Part shown: positions 42,059-53,630 of the stretch, piece after piece
Layout: each line of letters opens with the position of its first letter
How positions within the stretch are numbered: the stretch's first letter is position 1
Assembly (NCBI RefSeq): GCF_052857255.1
Contig: NC_135504.1
Location: 136,574,929-136,638,928, forward strand
Source of the DNA: Amblyomma americanum
Lineage: Eukaryota; Arthropoda; Arachnida; Ixodida; Ixodidae
Direction of reading: 5' to 3'
Length of the DNA stretch: 64,000 nt
Translations under genes and position numbers: made by a program
Notes under the pieces: generated by a model
What the model was told of the DNA's origin: nothing
What the model saw: the letters and a program-made list of their open reading frames with translations, nothing else
Database searches by the model: none

Positions 42059-42283
42059 TTGCTTATTGAAGTGCTTATGAAATGTATTTGTTTTTGTCCC
42101 CTCCCTGTAACGACCCTCATGAAGGGTTAACAGTATGACCAAATAAATAAATAAATAAAATATCTGTAAAGCTAGAGAAAGAAGTGGCCATTATTATATG
42201 CTGCTGCCGCAGTGCTATATAGATTACACATTAAATGGTGCATACATATGCGTCTTCCATTTGTATTCATTTAAATCCAAAAA

Positions 42284-42697
42284 GCAGGCGACAGCTTGAT
42301 GCCCGGGCACCGCAACTAAATATTCGTAACCATTTCGATCCGGTGTATATATCCGTCTGGAAGACGCCAAAGGCGGGCCAGTTAGTCCCGACATTCGTGT
42401 AAAATTTGTGGCCCAACCGTCTGCCGCAGAGTGCTCCGGATGGTGTCATATGGTTTAATATATGGTGCAGCATAACCTTACTAGTTACGTTAGAGCCTAG
42501 CTCGCGGCAGGGATTCGAAACGGCGACCTATGTACCCGCAATCCCACGTCGTAACCACAGCACGTGAGAAGTGTGATACCCGCTTCGCTCAAAGCGGAAC
42601 TGCAACGCCTGAGGACGTCAGTGCACGGAAAGAGAGTAGTCTGAAAAGAGCTAACGTTGTGCTCTGCAGTGAAATGACAGAACAGGGCAACCTGTCT
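42284..42697 (-). repeat. SINE-like repeat with tRNA-like B box, copy X
   Basis: It matches 53999-54543 along its length. On the minus strand GGTCGCCGTTTCGAATCCC is a tRNA B box (one base off GGTTCGAATCC), preceded by an A-box-like GGTTACGACGTGG. A Pol III-transcribed, tRNA-derived SINE is inferred. About 130 bases present in copy Y (54347-54490) are absent here. Confidence 0.6.
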
Positions 42698-43270
42698 GGC
42701 ACTGCGGTCCTCAATTTCAAACATTTTTTTCGAGACTAAAACAAAAAGACCTCAATCAAAATTACAATAAAAGGAGCTATTACAGGAATAGTATTTTGTA
42801 TTTTTGCAGTGAGCACCTATGAACAATATTTTCATCTAAACACGCAACACAATGCACATTTTTTCAACCTTTGCATTTTTTTCTGAATATATATTCAGGT
42901 CGATTTCAGTGTAAACACTTTTCCAGGTAGTACATGTTATGGGCGAGCCAGTGAAACGTTTTATATTGGTCATGAATATTGTGTGAACTTTTTTAAAAAG
43001 TTCCAGAATGGGGCGTTTCGAGCTAAAAGAAGTCCCAAAAATAAAAAATCTCGTGCAGGCAATGTCTTGACAAGATATAAAACAATACAACACACATATA
43101 TTGTAACATGCAAAGTGAAAGAGAACCACCAGAACAGAGACGAAAAACTGCGGCGGTCCCTAAGTGGTCTGAGCACTTGAGCGAGAGGCAACCAACTTCT
43201 GCCTCTACTAATGCATGCGCTACTACTGCTTCTACAATTGCGTGTACCACTGCTTCCTTTTCTGCAGCAT
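42698..43270. other. Stretch without a recognised gene
   Basis: AT-rich sequence with no recognised coding content. The frames at 42836-43250 are hydrophobic and overlapping, and may be far-3' sequence of the gypsy fragment that follows on the minus strand. Confidence 0.35.
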
Positions 43271-45180
43271 CGACATGATGCGGCTAGAAGGTAAAAGTCG
43301 GGGAAAGGCTAGGACACAGCTGCAGTGAACCGTAGTTAAGTCAGGTAGCCTGTCGTTGTAAGGCTTGACGCGAGCAATGCGCAAGACTTCAGGACGGTGC
43401 GATCCGCGCTATGAGCAAGTTGCTGGTGCGGGAGCAACTGCATATGTCGCATAACTGATGTGGTGCACTACTTCGTAAGGGCCTAAGTATTTGAGCAGCA
43501 ACTTTTCAGAAAGCCTGCGGCGATGAACAGGTGTCCAAACCCACACAAAGTCACCGGGAGCGTAACTGACAAATCAATCAATCAATCAATCAATAATTTT
43601 ATTTCTTCCTCACAAAAAGATTAGGGGAGGACGAGGAGGGCTCGAAGAAAAAGTGGAAGTTTCCACTTTCGTCTGAGGTGGCGTCTGAGGTGGTACCTAG
43701 CAGCATCAGTCTAATGTTGATGGTTAATTCGCAGGCGTGCCAGTTAGCGCGCTTCCTCACCACGCTGAACGAAGGTGTCTATGTCGAGGTTCACGCCGGA
43801 GGCACAGTCGAGGTCAATAGGCAGCGGAGCGGTCACCTGCCGACCGAAGGCTAGCTGAAAGGGGACCAGTTGGGTTGTCTCCTGCAGGGCGGTGTTGTAC
43901 GCAAACGTTACGTACGGCAGAATGGTGTCCCAAGTTCGATGCTCGGCGGCAACATACGTTGAAAGCATGTCGGCTAGTGTGCCGTTGAGTCGCTCTACCA
44001 ACCTGTTTGTCGGCGGGTGATACGCCGAATCACGTCGATGGCTGGTGTGCGTCAGAGTGATCACGGACTGGGTTAAACGGGCTGTGAAAGCAGTCCCCGG
44101 TCAATAACAACACCGGTGGGGGCTCCATGATGCAAGACAATGTTGTGGACGAAGAACTGCGCCACTTCAGCAGTAGTGTCTTTCATAAGGAACGTGGTCT
44201 AATCGTACCGTGTCAGGTAGTCGGGCGCGATGCCTATAAAACGCTTTCCAGATGAAGACTTTGGAAAAGGACCGAAGAGGTCCATGTCCACTTCGAGAAG
44301 TGGGGTCTTCGGTGGATCGACGGGGTGAAAAAATCCAGCTGGTTTCAATGGAGGAGACTTCCGACGTTGGCAGTCACGGCATGTTTTTACGTAAGCCCAC
44401 ACCGATGGGAGTAACCTGGGCCAATAATACTTTTGTCTCACCCGCGCCAGTGTACGGCTCACTCCAGGTGGCCGGCGGATGGTGCATCATGACTTGGCAC
44501 TCAAGATCTCAGGCCGCAACTGTGATGGTACGACAAGCAGGAGCACTTCTTTGTTGTTAGCGAAGTTACGCTTGTAGAGAATACCAGATCGTAAACTGAA
44601 GGTGTGGAGCCCATGAAGAAAAGCACGTGGAATACGAGCGTTGATGCCTTCGAGGTAATCGATGGGCAGCGCGAACGCCCTGTGAAGCTGTGCCATTTGG
44701 GTAGTACTAATGCACCCAGGAAAGGAAAATCATCGGCAATTTCATCAGTGTCTATTGTGATAGGCATACGCGACAAACAGTCCGCATATGATGCTTATAG
44801 CTTGACTCATAGACGACTGTTAAGTCGTATTCTTGTAAGTGTAAGCGCTATCTAATCGCTCTGAGGGGTCTTTGTGGCTCGCCAGGCAGCATAAGGAGTG
44901 GTGGTCGCGCGTAGAGACGCGGTCGGAAGTTGCTGATGCCCCATACCACTGCAACACATTCCTTCTCCATCGTAGAAGAATTGGTAATGGAGCGCTAAGT
45001 GAAACTGGCATAACTGATGACTCGTTCTGCACTGTCTTGCCACTGGATCAGTACCGCACCAAGGCCAATATTTCTGGCACCGGTGTGGACGTCCGTGGCA
45101 ACGTGTTCATCGAAATAGCCGGGTATCTGAGTACTTCGTAGACGGCTGCAAAGTTCGACAAATGCAGCCTCTTAATGCAG
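43270..45180 (-). pseudogene. Ty3/gypsy pol fragment, RNase H to integrase
   Basis: From high to low: an RNase H piece (NIGLGAVLIQWQDSAERVIS, with the usual TDAS Asp changed to Gly), a linker with LRSGILYKRNF, the zinc finger and start of the integrase core (YYWPRLLPSVWAYVKTCRDCQRRK, LLEVDMDLFGPFP), a shifted stretch, then HPPTNRLVERLNGTLADML, PFQLAFGR and, beyond an insert, a GPY-like tail (LLLKYLGPYEVV). This is the standard order with integrase last, unlike the element at 1-6985. Frames are broken at least four times and no LTR was identified. Confidence 0.82.
43568..43740 (-). mobile_element. LINE 3' end inserted in gypsy integrase
   Basis: On the minus strand an untranslated stretch ends GAAATAAAATT followed by ATTG units (plus strand CAAT repeats, 43573-43592). 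It separates the GEEAR part of the integrase from the SYAPGDFVWVW part. A tetranucleotide tail in place of poly(A) fits a LINE 3' end. Nothing codes for protein in these 170 bases. Confidence 0.55.
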
Positions 45181-45204
45181 GAGAAGCTTTGATCAAATTA
45201 ATTA

Positions 45205-45493
45205 GGAGTAATATTCGTTTTTATGCTTTCTTATGGCAGCAGTGACTTTATTTCGCGCAACGTTGTAATTCTTTCTATAGTACTCTTTGGTATTATTATG
45301 TGTAAGCTTACTATGCAAGAAATCTTTTTCATTAGAGAGAAGATCGTTTTGGTCATCCACCGAGAAGTGGGGGTGCTATACTTTTTGGAATGTGCTTCAG
45401 TTGAGTGAGAAATCGCATTCTTTATAGTCTCGCTAAGCGCATCATATTGAAAGTTTGTCTTCAAGGACTGATGGCTCTAAATTAACCTCCTGC
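45205..45493 (-). pseudogene. CR1-like LINE fragment, same family as 55790-58850
   Basis: The nucleotide sequence matches 57722-58017 closely (for example GGCAGCAGTGACTTTATTTC). The minus strand encodes LSETIKNAISHSTEAHSKKY, as in the longer copy (LSSTIKNAISQSTEAHSKKY). This segment lies between endonuclease and RT in the family. Confidence 0.85.
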
Positions 45494-45506
45494 AGACGCT
45501 TTTATC

Positions 45507-46040
45507 TTGGTTCTTCCCTCTGTTCGTCCTTGTCTACACTGGTGCCCTCAGGGTCCCCCAAAAAAGCTGTTGCCCAGCGAACTATCCTGCCCTAACCCTC
45601 TTGCCAGTGGCACATTTGTAGTGAATGCCATCCTGCGCAAAAGCGTGAGAGCTGGCCTCGTGCACGTCCCTGTTAACTTCCATTTACCCGTATCCAAGTT
45701 GTAGACTCATTAACCTAATTACAGAGTTAGCCTCAACGACCCTCCTGTCCATCCCACTAGACTGCGTCTGGACCTCTGGGATTGTGCATACGGTCCCATG
45801 AACCCTCTCATATGCCCCTTAAAGCCTACGCATCTCCACTTCTGTTTCTCAATGTTCTTGTTCCTCCCCTTCAGCACATCGTAGACTAGCATGGATAATA
45901 TAAGGTTTTCATTATCCATGTTGTCTCCTACCACTTCCGGGGCTTTGACCATTGCACCTACCATGCACTTCCCTGGCTGGGCATCCACCTGTCTGCCTTC
46001 ATTCTCATTAAAATGCCCTCCTCAACTCTGGCTATGTTTT
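45507..46040 (-). pseudogene. SGNH-hydrolase-like fragment, probably retroelement-derived
   Basis: The minus-strand frame 45988-45719 reads VGDNMDNENLILSMLVYDVL and KGRNKNIEKQ. Continuing in other frames it gives MDRRVVEANSVIRLMS, MEVNRDVHEAS and AQDGIHYKCATGKRVRAG. The DGIHY block fits the D-x-x-H of the last SGNH/GDSL motif. Such esterase-like domains occur in ORF1 of some LINEs. At least two stops are present. The first SGNH block (GDS) is not visible, so the call is tentative. Confidence 0.45.
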
Positions 46041-46840
46041 AGTCATCAACGGCCAGCGCCTTTTTGAGCTCTAACCATTTGCCTGCGACATTTAGCAATG
46101 ACGCCGCCTATGGGTGCGCTAGGCGACGAACTGCACTGGTCCCTGGCTGTTCTAGTCGTCACTAAGCCTAGCCGGTTTCGATGCAGCAACTGAGGGCGCT
46201 TCCGAATAGGCACCTGACATCGGGGTATGCTGTTATTCTTGTCACAGCGTTACTGTGAACCCAGTCTCATAGTAAAATAAAGATCTGCTCGATTTCCGCG
46301 ACGCCTTCAGGAGAGCAGCTAGCCTCACTGGAGCGGCAGCAAAGTGGCTGTGGGAAGGAATTTGGTTGTATCGCAGTTCTCACTTCTACCAGCAACTCAA
46401 TATTTGCCAACAATCCTAAAAATTGATTTATTTTTGACACTCCTCTACCCCAAGGCTTGGTATAAAGGAGAACAAACAACACTAGCGAATTTTTCTGACG
46501 CTGGCAGCCAGCATCCAGGCTGGCAGGCCGGCCCCGAGAAGCGCGTCCTTACATCATCGTGATGCTTGTACGGCTGCTGCACACATAAAAACTGCCACGA
46601 CATCCTCCTCTTCGCTCAGGTCGCCATAACACACCGTGAATAGTGAGGGCAAGAGACGGGGCCAAAGATGAAGAAACTCTCGAAAGCACGCTAACAATGT
46701 CATTCCCAAGGGTTTTCACTTCAAACGAGGCGACCCGCAGGTTGCCCTTGCAAGTGTGAACAATGACGTCGTCGAGCTGCTGCCTGGTGGCAAGCGACTG
46801 CTGCTCGCATGCCCTTTGTGAGTGGCAAGTGTGAATGAGC
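46041..46840. other. Stretch without a recognised gene
   Basis: No family signature in any frame. Short frames at 46267-46562 overlap on both strands and carry no conserved motif. Confidence 0.4.
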
Positions 46841-46844
46841 CTTC

Positions 46845-47180
46845 ACACAATTAGGCCATTGGGAGTGTGCCTGCAACGTTTGTTATTCCTACGCCGCTTG
46901 TTGCGAAGCATCGTCTGCACGCGTTCCAGAAACCTTCGTAACCTTCCGCTGGTGGAGCTTCCAAGTCCTCTGCTAGCTGTTCGACGTCTCGGTCTGACAG
47001 GAAAAGCCGTCTACCCTCAACAGGCCTTAGTGTCTGGGTGTTTCCATCAAATTCCAGCTGGATTCTGTTGTGGTCGCTTCCACAGCTAAAAGTCCCATCC
47101 TCGTCGATAGTCATTCTCCTCAGGCATCCGTATAGACCAGGTGACATCAAAGTGAAGTCTATCGAAGACTTCCGGCCCCT
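46845..47180 (-). pseudogene. LINE endonuclease C-terminal fragment
   Basis: The minus strand reads SIDFTLMSPGLYGCLRRMTI, DEDGTFSCGSDHNRIQLEF. The SDHNRI block is the final catalytic motif of an AP-type endonuclease. A charged linker follows, ending at about 46851. RT is absent. It abuts the 5' side of the Penelope-like element. Confidence 0.65.
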
Positions 47181-47218
47181 TCACGCCCACGTGCTCTGGT
47201 CCTCACATTCTGACTGCA

Positions 47219-48281
47219 GATTGCGGTCATCGCCAAGGTACCCTCCAAACTTGCCAGTAACCTGTCGCCACTGGAACGAAAGGCACTATGGGGCCTTCGA
47301 GACGACACCACCATCGTCGTGCTCCCGGCAGACAAGGGCAACTCAACAGTGGTGATGGACCGCCGAAACTACGAGAAGAAAGCATCGGCCCTGCTGAGCA
47401 GTGGGACATATGACAAGATTCCCAAGGATCCGACTTCGACCACTCAAACAACGCTCAACAAAATTCTAGCGGACATATTAGAGCGACACCCTGATTTAAG
47501 AAGGCTTTACCTCCACCTCATCTTCAGAAATAGCACAGCCCCAAGCTTTTACGGGCTACCTAAAATTCACAAACCTGAAATCCCACTGCGGCCAATTGTG
47601 GACTTCACTCTACCTCCTCTCCGACGTCTTTCCGACTACCTTCACAAGGTACTAGCTCCGCTCGCCGGCAGAACACCCATGCATGTACAGCATTCGAGGC
47701 ACTTCGTCCAACTTGTCTCGGACCTGACGATTGAAGAAGACGAAAGCCTGGTCTCGTTTGACGTGGTGTCGTTATTCACCAGCGTTCCAGTGCCCCTGGC
47801 TGTGGCCGATGCTCACCGCTCACTCCAAAACGACCAAACCCTGCACGTACGAGAGAACACCACTCAGCGTAGACGAGGTATGTCGCCTTCTTTATTTCTG
47901 TCTTCGCAGTACTTATTTCCCCTATAAAAAGAATTTTTCAAGCAAACAACCGGAACTGCCATGGGGGCGTTGATATCGGTCACAATGGCTAATTTAACCA
48001 TGGAGGACGTCGAAAGCCGGGCGCTTGCCACCTTCAATCCCAAGCCAAAGTTGTTCCTTCGATATGTAGACGACTGCTTCTGTGTGGTGAAGGCGTCAGA
48101 AACAGAAAACCTCCTAATCCGTCTAAATTCAACTGAACCGGCCATACAATTTACAGTTGAACGTGAGCAGCAGGGCAGTCTGCCTTTTCTCGACGTTCTA
48201 GCCACAAGGCATGACAAAGGCTTGCGGTTCTCGGTATACAGAAAACCAACCCACACGGGACGGTACCTCCATTTCAATTAG
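47219..48281 (+). pseudogene. Penelope-like reverse transcriptase
   Basis: Landmarks in order: [70 protein letters not shown] (first catalytic Asp), then after a shift near 47880 [20 protein letters not shown], the active site [11 protein letters not shown] (about 48055), [12 protein letters not shown] and [17 protein letters not shown]. These blocks are characteristic of Penelope RTs, which resemble telomerase RT. A break near 47870-47960 separates the two halves. Confidence 0.88.
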
Positions 48282-48289
48282 AATCATCC

Positions 48290-49037
48290 CACTCCTCACA
48301 AGGCATCTGTCATTACATCTTTATTGAAGAGAGCCGACACCATATGTTCTTCACATGAAGAAAAAAGAAACGAGAACAGAGTAGTCTCCGATCTCCAAAA
48401 AAATGGGTACCCCAGTTCATTCATCCGACGCGTCAGCCAAAAACAGAAAAGAAAAAAACAAAAACAGCTCTATTCCTTCCCCAAGCCCACGCCAGAACCG
48501 GAAACGTGTTTGCATACCATACGTGAAAGGCGTGAGCAAGACGCTGGCTCGAATTCTCGGTAAAGAAGGGGTGCTAACCGCACAAACCGGCTACCACCAT
48601 CGGACGCCTTCTCCCCGCCCGAAAGACCGTCACCCAAAAGACCAAAAGAAAGGGCCCCAGGTGTTGTATACAAGATTCCCTGCTCAGTCTGCCCGGCCTC
48701 GTACGTGGGGGAAACGAAGAACTTCGCCGAAAGAGTGAAGCAACACAAAACGGACGTCCGACAAATAAACCGTTAGCGCAGCGCAGTGGCCGAACATTGC
48801 GAGGAATGTGACCACCGAATTAACTTTTACGGCACTATTGTACTGGAAACCGGAGCTAACCAGCGCAGGAGGTTTCTGCTGGAGTCGTGGCACATAGAAC
48901 AGACACGAAGGAATGTTATTCACTCCCTGGGGACACTTCCTTCGTCTTACATCCATGGTTTACGGCCATTGACTCGGAGGTATTCAACACGAGGACTTAA
49001 AAAGCCAAGCTGCGCCTCGCCCGTTGTCACACCGTGA
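48290..49037 (+). pseudogene. Penelope-like linker and GIY-YIG endonuclease
   Basis: The linker holds SVITSLLKRADTICSSHEEK and NGYPSSFIRR. A shift leads to VCIPYVKGVSKTLARIL. Another shift gives the nuclease: [19 protein letters not shown] then [13 protein letters not shown] (the GIY and YIG blocks here as VVY and YVG). After a TAG the frame continues AEHCEECDHRINFYGTIVLE, RRFLLESWHIEQTRRNVI, which is the C-terminal cluster. The domain nicks target DNA for Penelope insertion. Confidence 0.82.
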
Positions 49038-49075
49038 AGGGGCCGAGCCGGTCCCGAAACGTCGTGTTTTTCAAA

Positions 49076-49657
49076 AATTAACCTGGTTAGCATCAGTCAT
49101 CTTTCTACTAAATTAATTTTCCCAACCAGACAGACTTCTGTCAAATGTTTTCTTTTGAGTACCTTACTGACGTATGCCAATACTGCCGCGCATTAACCGA
49201 TTTTTTATGTAAACTTATTAGAAAGTATATCTTATACAGAAGCATGGCACAATTAAATCTGGGTGCTCAGTACTGATTCAAAGCAAGAAACTTTATTGTT
49301 TATAAAATTAAATTTTAAACATTCAGGTTTTGGTTTCGCATGATCTCACAAAATTGGACTTGGACAGTTCACAGGTCCGGACGGGTCTACCAAACGAATC
49401 ACCCTTCTCAGTGTGGTTGCCGCAAGCTGGGTCAAGGCTATTTGGTCACGCTGTTATACTGTTTCTTCGGGCATCAGTATCGCAACACTCGCGTGAGCGC
49501 TTTTGACTCCTCTGTCAACAGCGGGATTGAGTCCCGCCTCATTTCTATGGAGGAGAAATATGTCGATGTCATTTCACTTCACAAGAGCACCAGGCGATCG
49601 AATTTATTACGGAAGCCTCAAATGCAGTGTCTGTCGAAGCGTACGTACTTGATTGTA

Positions 49658-49752
<95 letters not shown>

Positions 49753-50040
49753 CTGACTGCAAGCACGGATGCAGTCATGGATTTTGACGTATGTCGTCCA
49801 AGAAGCACTTATAGCAGAGGCAGAATGCGGTTTACATGTGCGTGGCACAACATTGCTTTGCAATGTAGTTCCAATGGTGGCAGATGGTATGTTATTCTAA
49901 CCAACTTCTGAGAATATGACCGCAACGTTGGCAGATAGTGTGCTGTTTTAACCAACGGCCAAATTGCGCCAACGTTCCAGTATGTTGCACAACATTAGCA
50001 AAGATGGCGGCATTTCCGTGTATGTTCTGGCGACATTTTG
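49076..50040. other. Stretch without a recognised gene
   Basis: Apart from the (TA)n tract, no coding family is recognised. A 52-base unit occurs twice in tandem (49877-49928 and 49929-49980; TGGCAGAT then a TTCTAACCAAC/TTTTAACCAAC core). The open frames through the TA tract are artefacts of its composition. Confidence 0.4.
49660..49750. repeat. (TA)n microsatellite, about 90 bases
   Basis: An uninterrupted alternation of T and A for about 45 units. Its length is the kind of feature that varies between individuals and that assemblies may misjudge. Confidence 0.97.
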
Positions 50041-52240
50041 TGCTACTAGGGCAAGAGGAACATGATAAATGCCTGCGAGCAGTACTGCTGGCAGCAAAAT
50101 CAGCAGGACTAACGCTTAATCCTAAGAAGTGTATTTTCGGCACACATGAAGTAAAGTTCTTAGGCGACGCCATTTCCAAAGACGGAATCAAGCCAGATGA
50201 GAGCTTAATTAAGTGTGTAGTCGACTTGCCGCCTCCAACGTCAAAACAAGGTGTTCAGAAACTACTGGGCGCAGCAAACTACTTCGGAAGGTTCATTTCA
50301 AACCTGTTTGAGAAGACTAAGAATCTGCGAGCCCTGTTAAAACGCGATTGCATGTTTGATTGGTCAGCTGGCCACGACAAGGAGTGGAAAAACCAGTGCG
50401 AAGCATTGTCGACAGCACCAGTGCTTGCTATATATGAACCTTCGAAGCAATCCAAGATAACAACGGACGCATCCAGCTTTGCGCTAGGGGCGGCACTTCT
50501 GCAGTCGCATAACGAGCACTGGCGACCGGTTGCTTACACTTTGCGTGTGCTAGCTGACGCGAAGACAAGATATGCGCAGATTGAGAAAGAGGCCCTGGCG
50601 GTCACGTTTGCATGTGAACGGTTTCGTGATTGTATCACTGGCATCGACGTAATTCCGGAAACGGAGCATCTACCGCTGATAGCCATTGCCCAGAAGAACC
50701 TGTCAGACATACCTCCTCGCTTGCGGCGTTTCTTTCTGAGCCTCATGCTGTTCAACATTTCACTGCAGTACGTCCCTGGGAGAGGTCATGCTCTGGCCGA
50801 TGCTCTCTCAAGAATCCGATGCGACAGCTATGAGCCACCTGAAAGCGAACTAGAAGATATGGCCATGCAACGGCCAACCTCTCCTCTCATCAGCGACACA
50901 ACAGCGAAGCGGATAGCAAAAGAAATGAGTGAAGACGAGCTAAGGCGAGTCATTGAAGCCCTACAATATGAACACAGCGTAATAGGCCAGCTAGCTCCCT
51001 TCCAAGTTGAGCTGTCATGTGTGGAAGGTATATTGTTGCGTGGGTCTAGAGTTGTCATCACGAAGTCCATGCGAAAAGAAATGTTGCAGCGCCTACGCAA
51101 GGGTCACTTGGGCATCGAAAAATGCAAAGCAATGGCCAGAGTATTGATTTATTGGCCTGGTATGGTGGCAGAAATAACTGAGTTTCCAGGTGCCCAACCT
51201 GCCGCCGTTTCGCTTACAAGCAGCCAAGTGAACCGCTAATGCAAAGGCATTGTCCAGCATTACAGTGGGCTAGGATAGGGGTGGACTTGTTCGAGCATCC
51301 TGGAAAGAAGTACCTTGAAGTCTACGATGCCTATTCCAATTACCCTGAAGTAGAGCCGCTTCCTCGAACTACTAGCCACTTTATAATAGAAAAGCTGGCC
51401 ATGATATTTGCGCGTCACGGCATCCCACTTGAAGTATGCACGGACGGCGGACCACAGTTTTCATCGCAGGCATTTCGTGCTTTTGCTAGACAGTGTGAAT
51501 TTGCCCATGTTGTTTCTAGTCCCAGTTTTCCACGCTCAAATGGTTTGGCAGAGAAAGGGGTGCATGAACGTTGTGAAACGTCTCCTCAAGAAGACGCTAT
51601 ATGCGAATGAAGATTTTTGGATCCGGCTTCTAAATTACAGGACGGCACCAATCGAGGCCGGAAAAGCTCCGTCCGAGCTACTCATGGGCAGGAGATTAAG
51701 AGGAAGGCTACCTGACTTCGCAGACCGTAAGGCACCAGAGGTCAAAAAGCACACTCAAGCCCACTCTCAGAGGCATCCACGAGAAGCACTCGGTGAGCAT
51801 GGCACGTACCGTTAGGCTGCTCTACAAGAGTGGGTGGATCACTAAGGCCCTCGTAGCACAAGCCGTCGCCCCTCGCTCATACACGGTCTGTACGGAAGAC
51901 TGGTATCAGCTTCATCGCAACCGTCAACATCTGCTCCGAACAAATGAATAGTTCGACCCGTCAATGCAAACCATTCCTGACTATACGGAAGACGGTGCTA
52001 ACGACTGTGCTTCTCTTCCAGGCCGCGCGGCACCACAGGAGTCTCAGGGCAACTGGAGCCCCGCGTGTGACGACCAAGCCCCGGCTGCCCACACACCTCA
52101 TAGGTACCCTGCGCCAGGGCAACATAGTTCTCCGGAAACCACGAATTCCGAGCCGGACGACGCTGGGCTTCGCCGGAGCACCCAGTTAAGGAAACAGCCC
52201 ACCCGCCTCGCATATCAAAAGGACTTTCATAAAATTGCTT
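50040..52240 (+). pseudogene. Ty3/gypsy pol, RT thumb to integrase
   Basis: The native frame begins near HDKCLRAVLLAAKSAGLTLN (RT finger and palm, with YIDD, are missing). Next come KFLGDAISKDGIKPD, the RNase H with TTDASSFALGAALLQ and EKEALAVTFACERF, LRRFFLSLMLFNIS, VPGRGHALADALSR, then the integrase zinc finger HLGIEKCKAMARVLIYWPGM. After a break at 51239 the core shows GVDLFEH, CTDGGPQFSS and SNGLAEKGVH (D, D, E). After another shift come the C-terminal WIRLLNYRTAPIEAGKAPSE and VRLLYKSGWITKAL blocks. This is the standard gypsy order. Confidence 0.87.
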
Positions 52241-52284
52241 GAATCGATCTGCTGTTGTATTCTGCTCGTTTGTTTTTCTGTTTT

Positions 52285-52298
52285 TAGAGGGAGAAAGA
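52285..52298 (+). promoter_or_regulatory. Polypurine tract of gypsy element
   Basis: AGAGGGAGAAAGA directly precedes the LTR start TGTATCAG. This is the expected plus-strand primer. Confidence 0.7.
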
Positions 52299-52462
52299 TG
52301 TATCAGATCTGGCAACCAGGGTCCTCAAGATGGGCAGCCATGCTGTGCAAGCCGGCCAGCCGGGTTGCTGATATAAGAGCACAAGCGCCGAATAAACGCC
52401 ACTGTTACTCTGCACCTCGAGCTCAGCGGTTGTCTGCGTCGCATGCTATCTTGAATGACACA
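52299..52462 (+). repeat. Short 3' LTR of gypsy element
   Basis: It starts TGTATCAGATC after the polypurine tract and ends near ATGACACA, giving near-complementary TGT...ACA ends. It carries a TATA-like GATATAAGAG (52370-52379) and AATAAA (52391-52396), in promoter-then-polyadenylation order. At about 164 bases it is short for a gypsy LTR but within the known range. No 5' LTR is in the window for comparison, so the end is approximate. Confidence 0.65.
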
Positions 52463-52469
52463 GTTGTCG

Positions 52470-53630
52470 GCCTAGAATGCTACTCCAGCATCATAAGGGG
52501 CCCTTACCTTCCTAAAAACACCTCGACGGAGTGTCTCACCGCACTAGGAATTTTCAACACCTTTATGGAAATAACAGAAGCCATCCGTGCATCTCAAACA
52601 CTTGACTTCAGACCACCCAAGCTGGACGAGCTATCCTACGCCAAGTAGGCACAGTTGCGGACATCCGCGCACTAGATGCTCAATCCTCTCTAGAAAAACA
52701 ACACAGGGAATACATCAGCGCGGACCTGATACCGAAACATATCTTTAAGGACGTTGACACAGGCAGACGACGAGCGCGAGTATCCTACCTACGCCAACGC
52801 ATAGCCAATTCCCCGAACATGGTTTATGTTGACGCCGCAGCATACCCGGACCATAACAAGTATGCAATGGCGGCAGTGGACCACCGTTTCTCCACTCTAT
52901 TCACTGCATTTGTAAGAGCCGAAACACCAGCGGCCGCGGAGACCGCCGCCGTGACCATTGCCATTAGGCATTACGTGTCCCAAAAGGCCAAAGCGCTCAT
53001 GTGATAACAGACTCGCAACACGCATGTCGAAACTTCCTGAGAGGCAGAGTTCCCAAGGACGTCAGTCGGCTCATGGGCACTACACCCCTCACCAAGCACC
53101 ACCAAATCACCTGGGCCTCAGGCCATGAGAGACTGGAGGGAAGTGAGAGGGCACATGCTCTAGCTCGAACATCATCAACCTAGCGAGGCCTCAAACCGTG
53201 CCCGCTTTTACCCCTCTGCCTTCTAGGTATAACAAACGCCTCGAGTTTCAGTCTTTAAAGAAAAAAGACTTCCCTCCACCTCATAGGAAATTAGACACCC
53301 CAGATGTCGTCTCTTGGCGGCAGATACAGATTAACACACTTCCAAACCTTCACAGACTACATCTCATACACCCAACATTACACTTAGACGCCTGTCCCTG
53401 GTGCCAGACCCACCCTACACTCATCCAGATTTCGTGGAGTTGTGGGGCCAAACCAAACACTCTACAGACGGAAAACGCGTCTTTTGAGCGGTGGGAGGCG
53501 CTGCTGACCAGCGATAACCTGGAGGACCAACGGGCCCTCATACAACAGGTCCGTAGGGTAGCTCAAGCCAGTGGAGCCTTGGAATGAGGGCCCCACCCCT
53601 TCACTTTAATAAAATTTTTCCTTGCTCTAG
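52470..53630 (+). pseudogene. RNase H-bearing LINE, 3' part
   Basis: A stretch GLECYSSIIRGPYLPKN is followed by a linker, then the RNase H domain MVYVDAAAYPDHNKYAMAAV with AAAETAAVTIAIRHY and, after a stop, ITDSQHACRNFLRGR, ITWASGHERLEGSERAHALA. The last frame (53198-53587) has a knuckle-like cluster CPWCQTHPTLIQISWSC and ends at TGA, before AATAAAA-type sequence at 53610-53620. Domain order is that of I/LOA/R1-type LINEs. Most of RT and the endonuclease are missing. Confidence 0.78.

Larger units (their letters stand above)
37822..42160 (+). mobile_element. CR1/L2-like LINE with 5' monomers, 2A motif, EN and RT
   Basis: From 5' to 3': two 5' tandem units plus a third partial one, a leader ending in a 2A motif, a coiled-coil ORF1, an AP-type endonuclease, RT and C-terminal region, then a short untranslated region and an AAAT-type tail (42141-42160). 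No RNase H domain is present. The layout and C-terminal sequence fit the CR1/L2/Jockey group. A few stops and shifts (38515-38530, 38835, 39185-39260, 39849, 41395, 41835) show decay, but most of the element is readable. The target duplication was not resolved. Confidence 0.85.
47219..49075 (+). mobile_element. Penelope-like element, nearly full coding region, decayed
   Basis: RT comes first and GIY-YIG endonuclease last, the order of Penelope-like elements. Downstream of the last codons a 3' sequence GGCCGAGCCGGTCCCGAAAC leads to about 49075. The 5' end is truncated: the first recognisable codons are IAVIAKVPSKLASNLSPLE. Several frameshifts and stops are present. No terminal repeats were found. 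Confidence 0.85.

Noticed and set aside
49340..49911. Frames with long Ile-Tyr runs
   Set aside because: These are translations of the (TA)n microsatellite.
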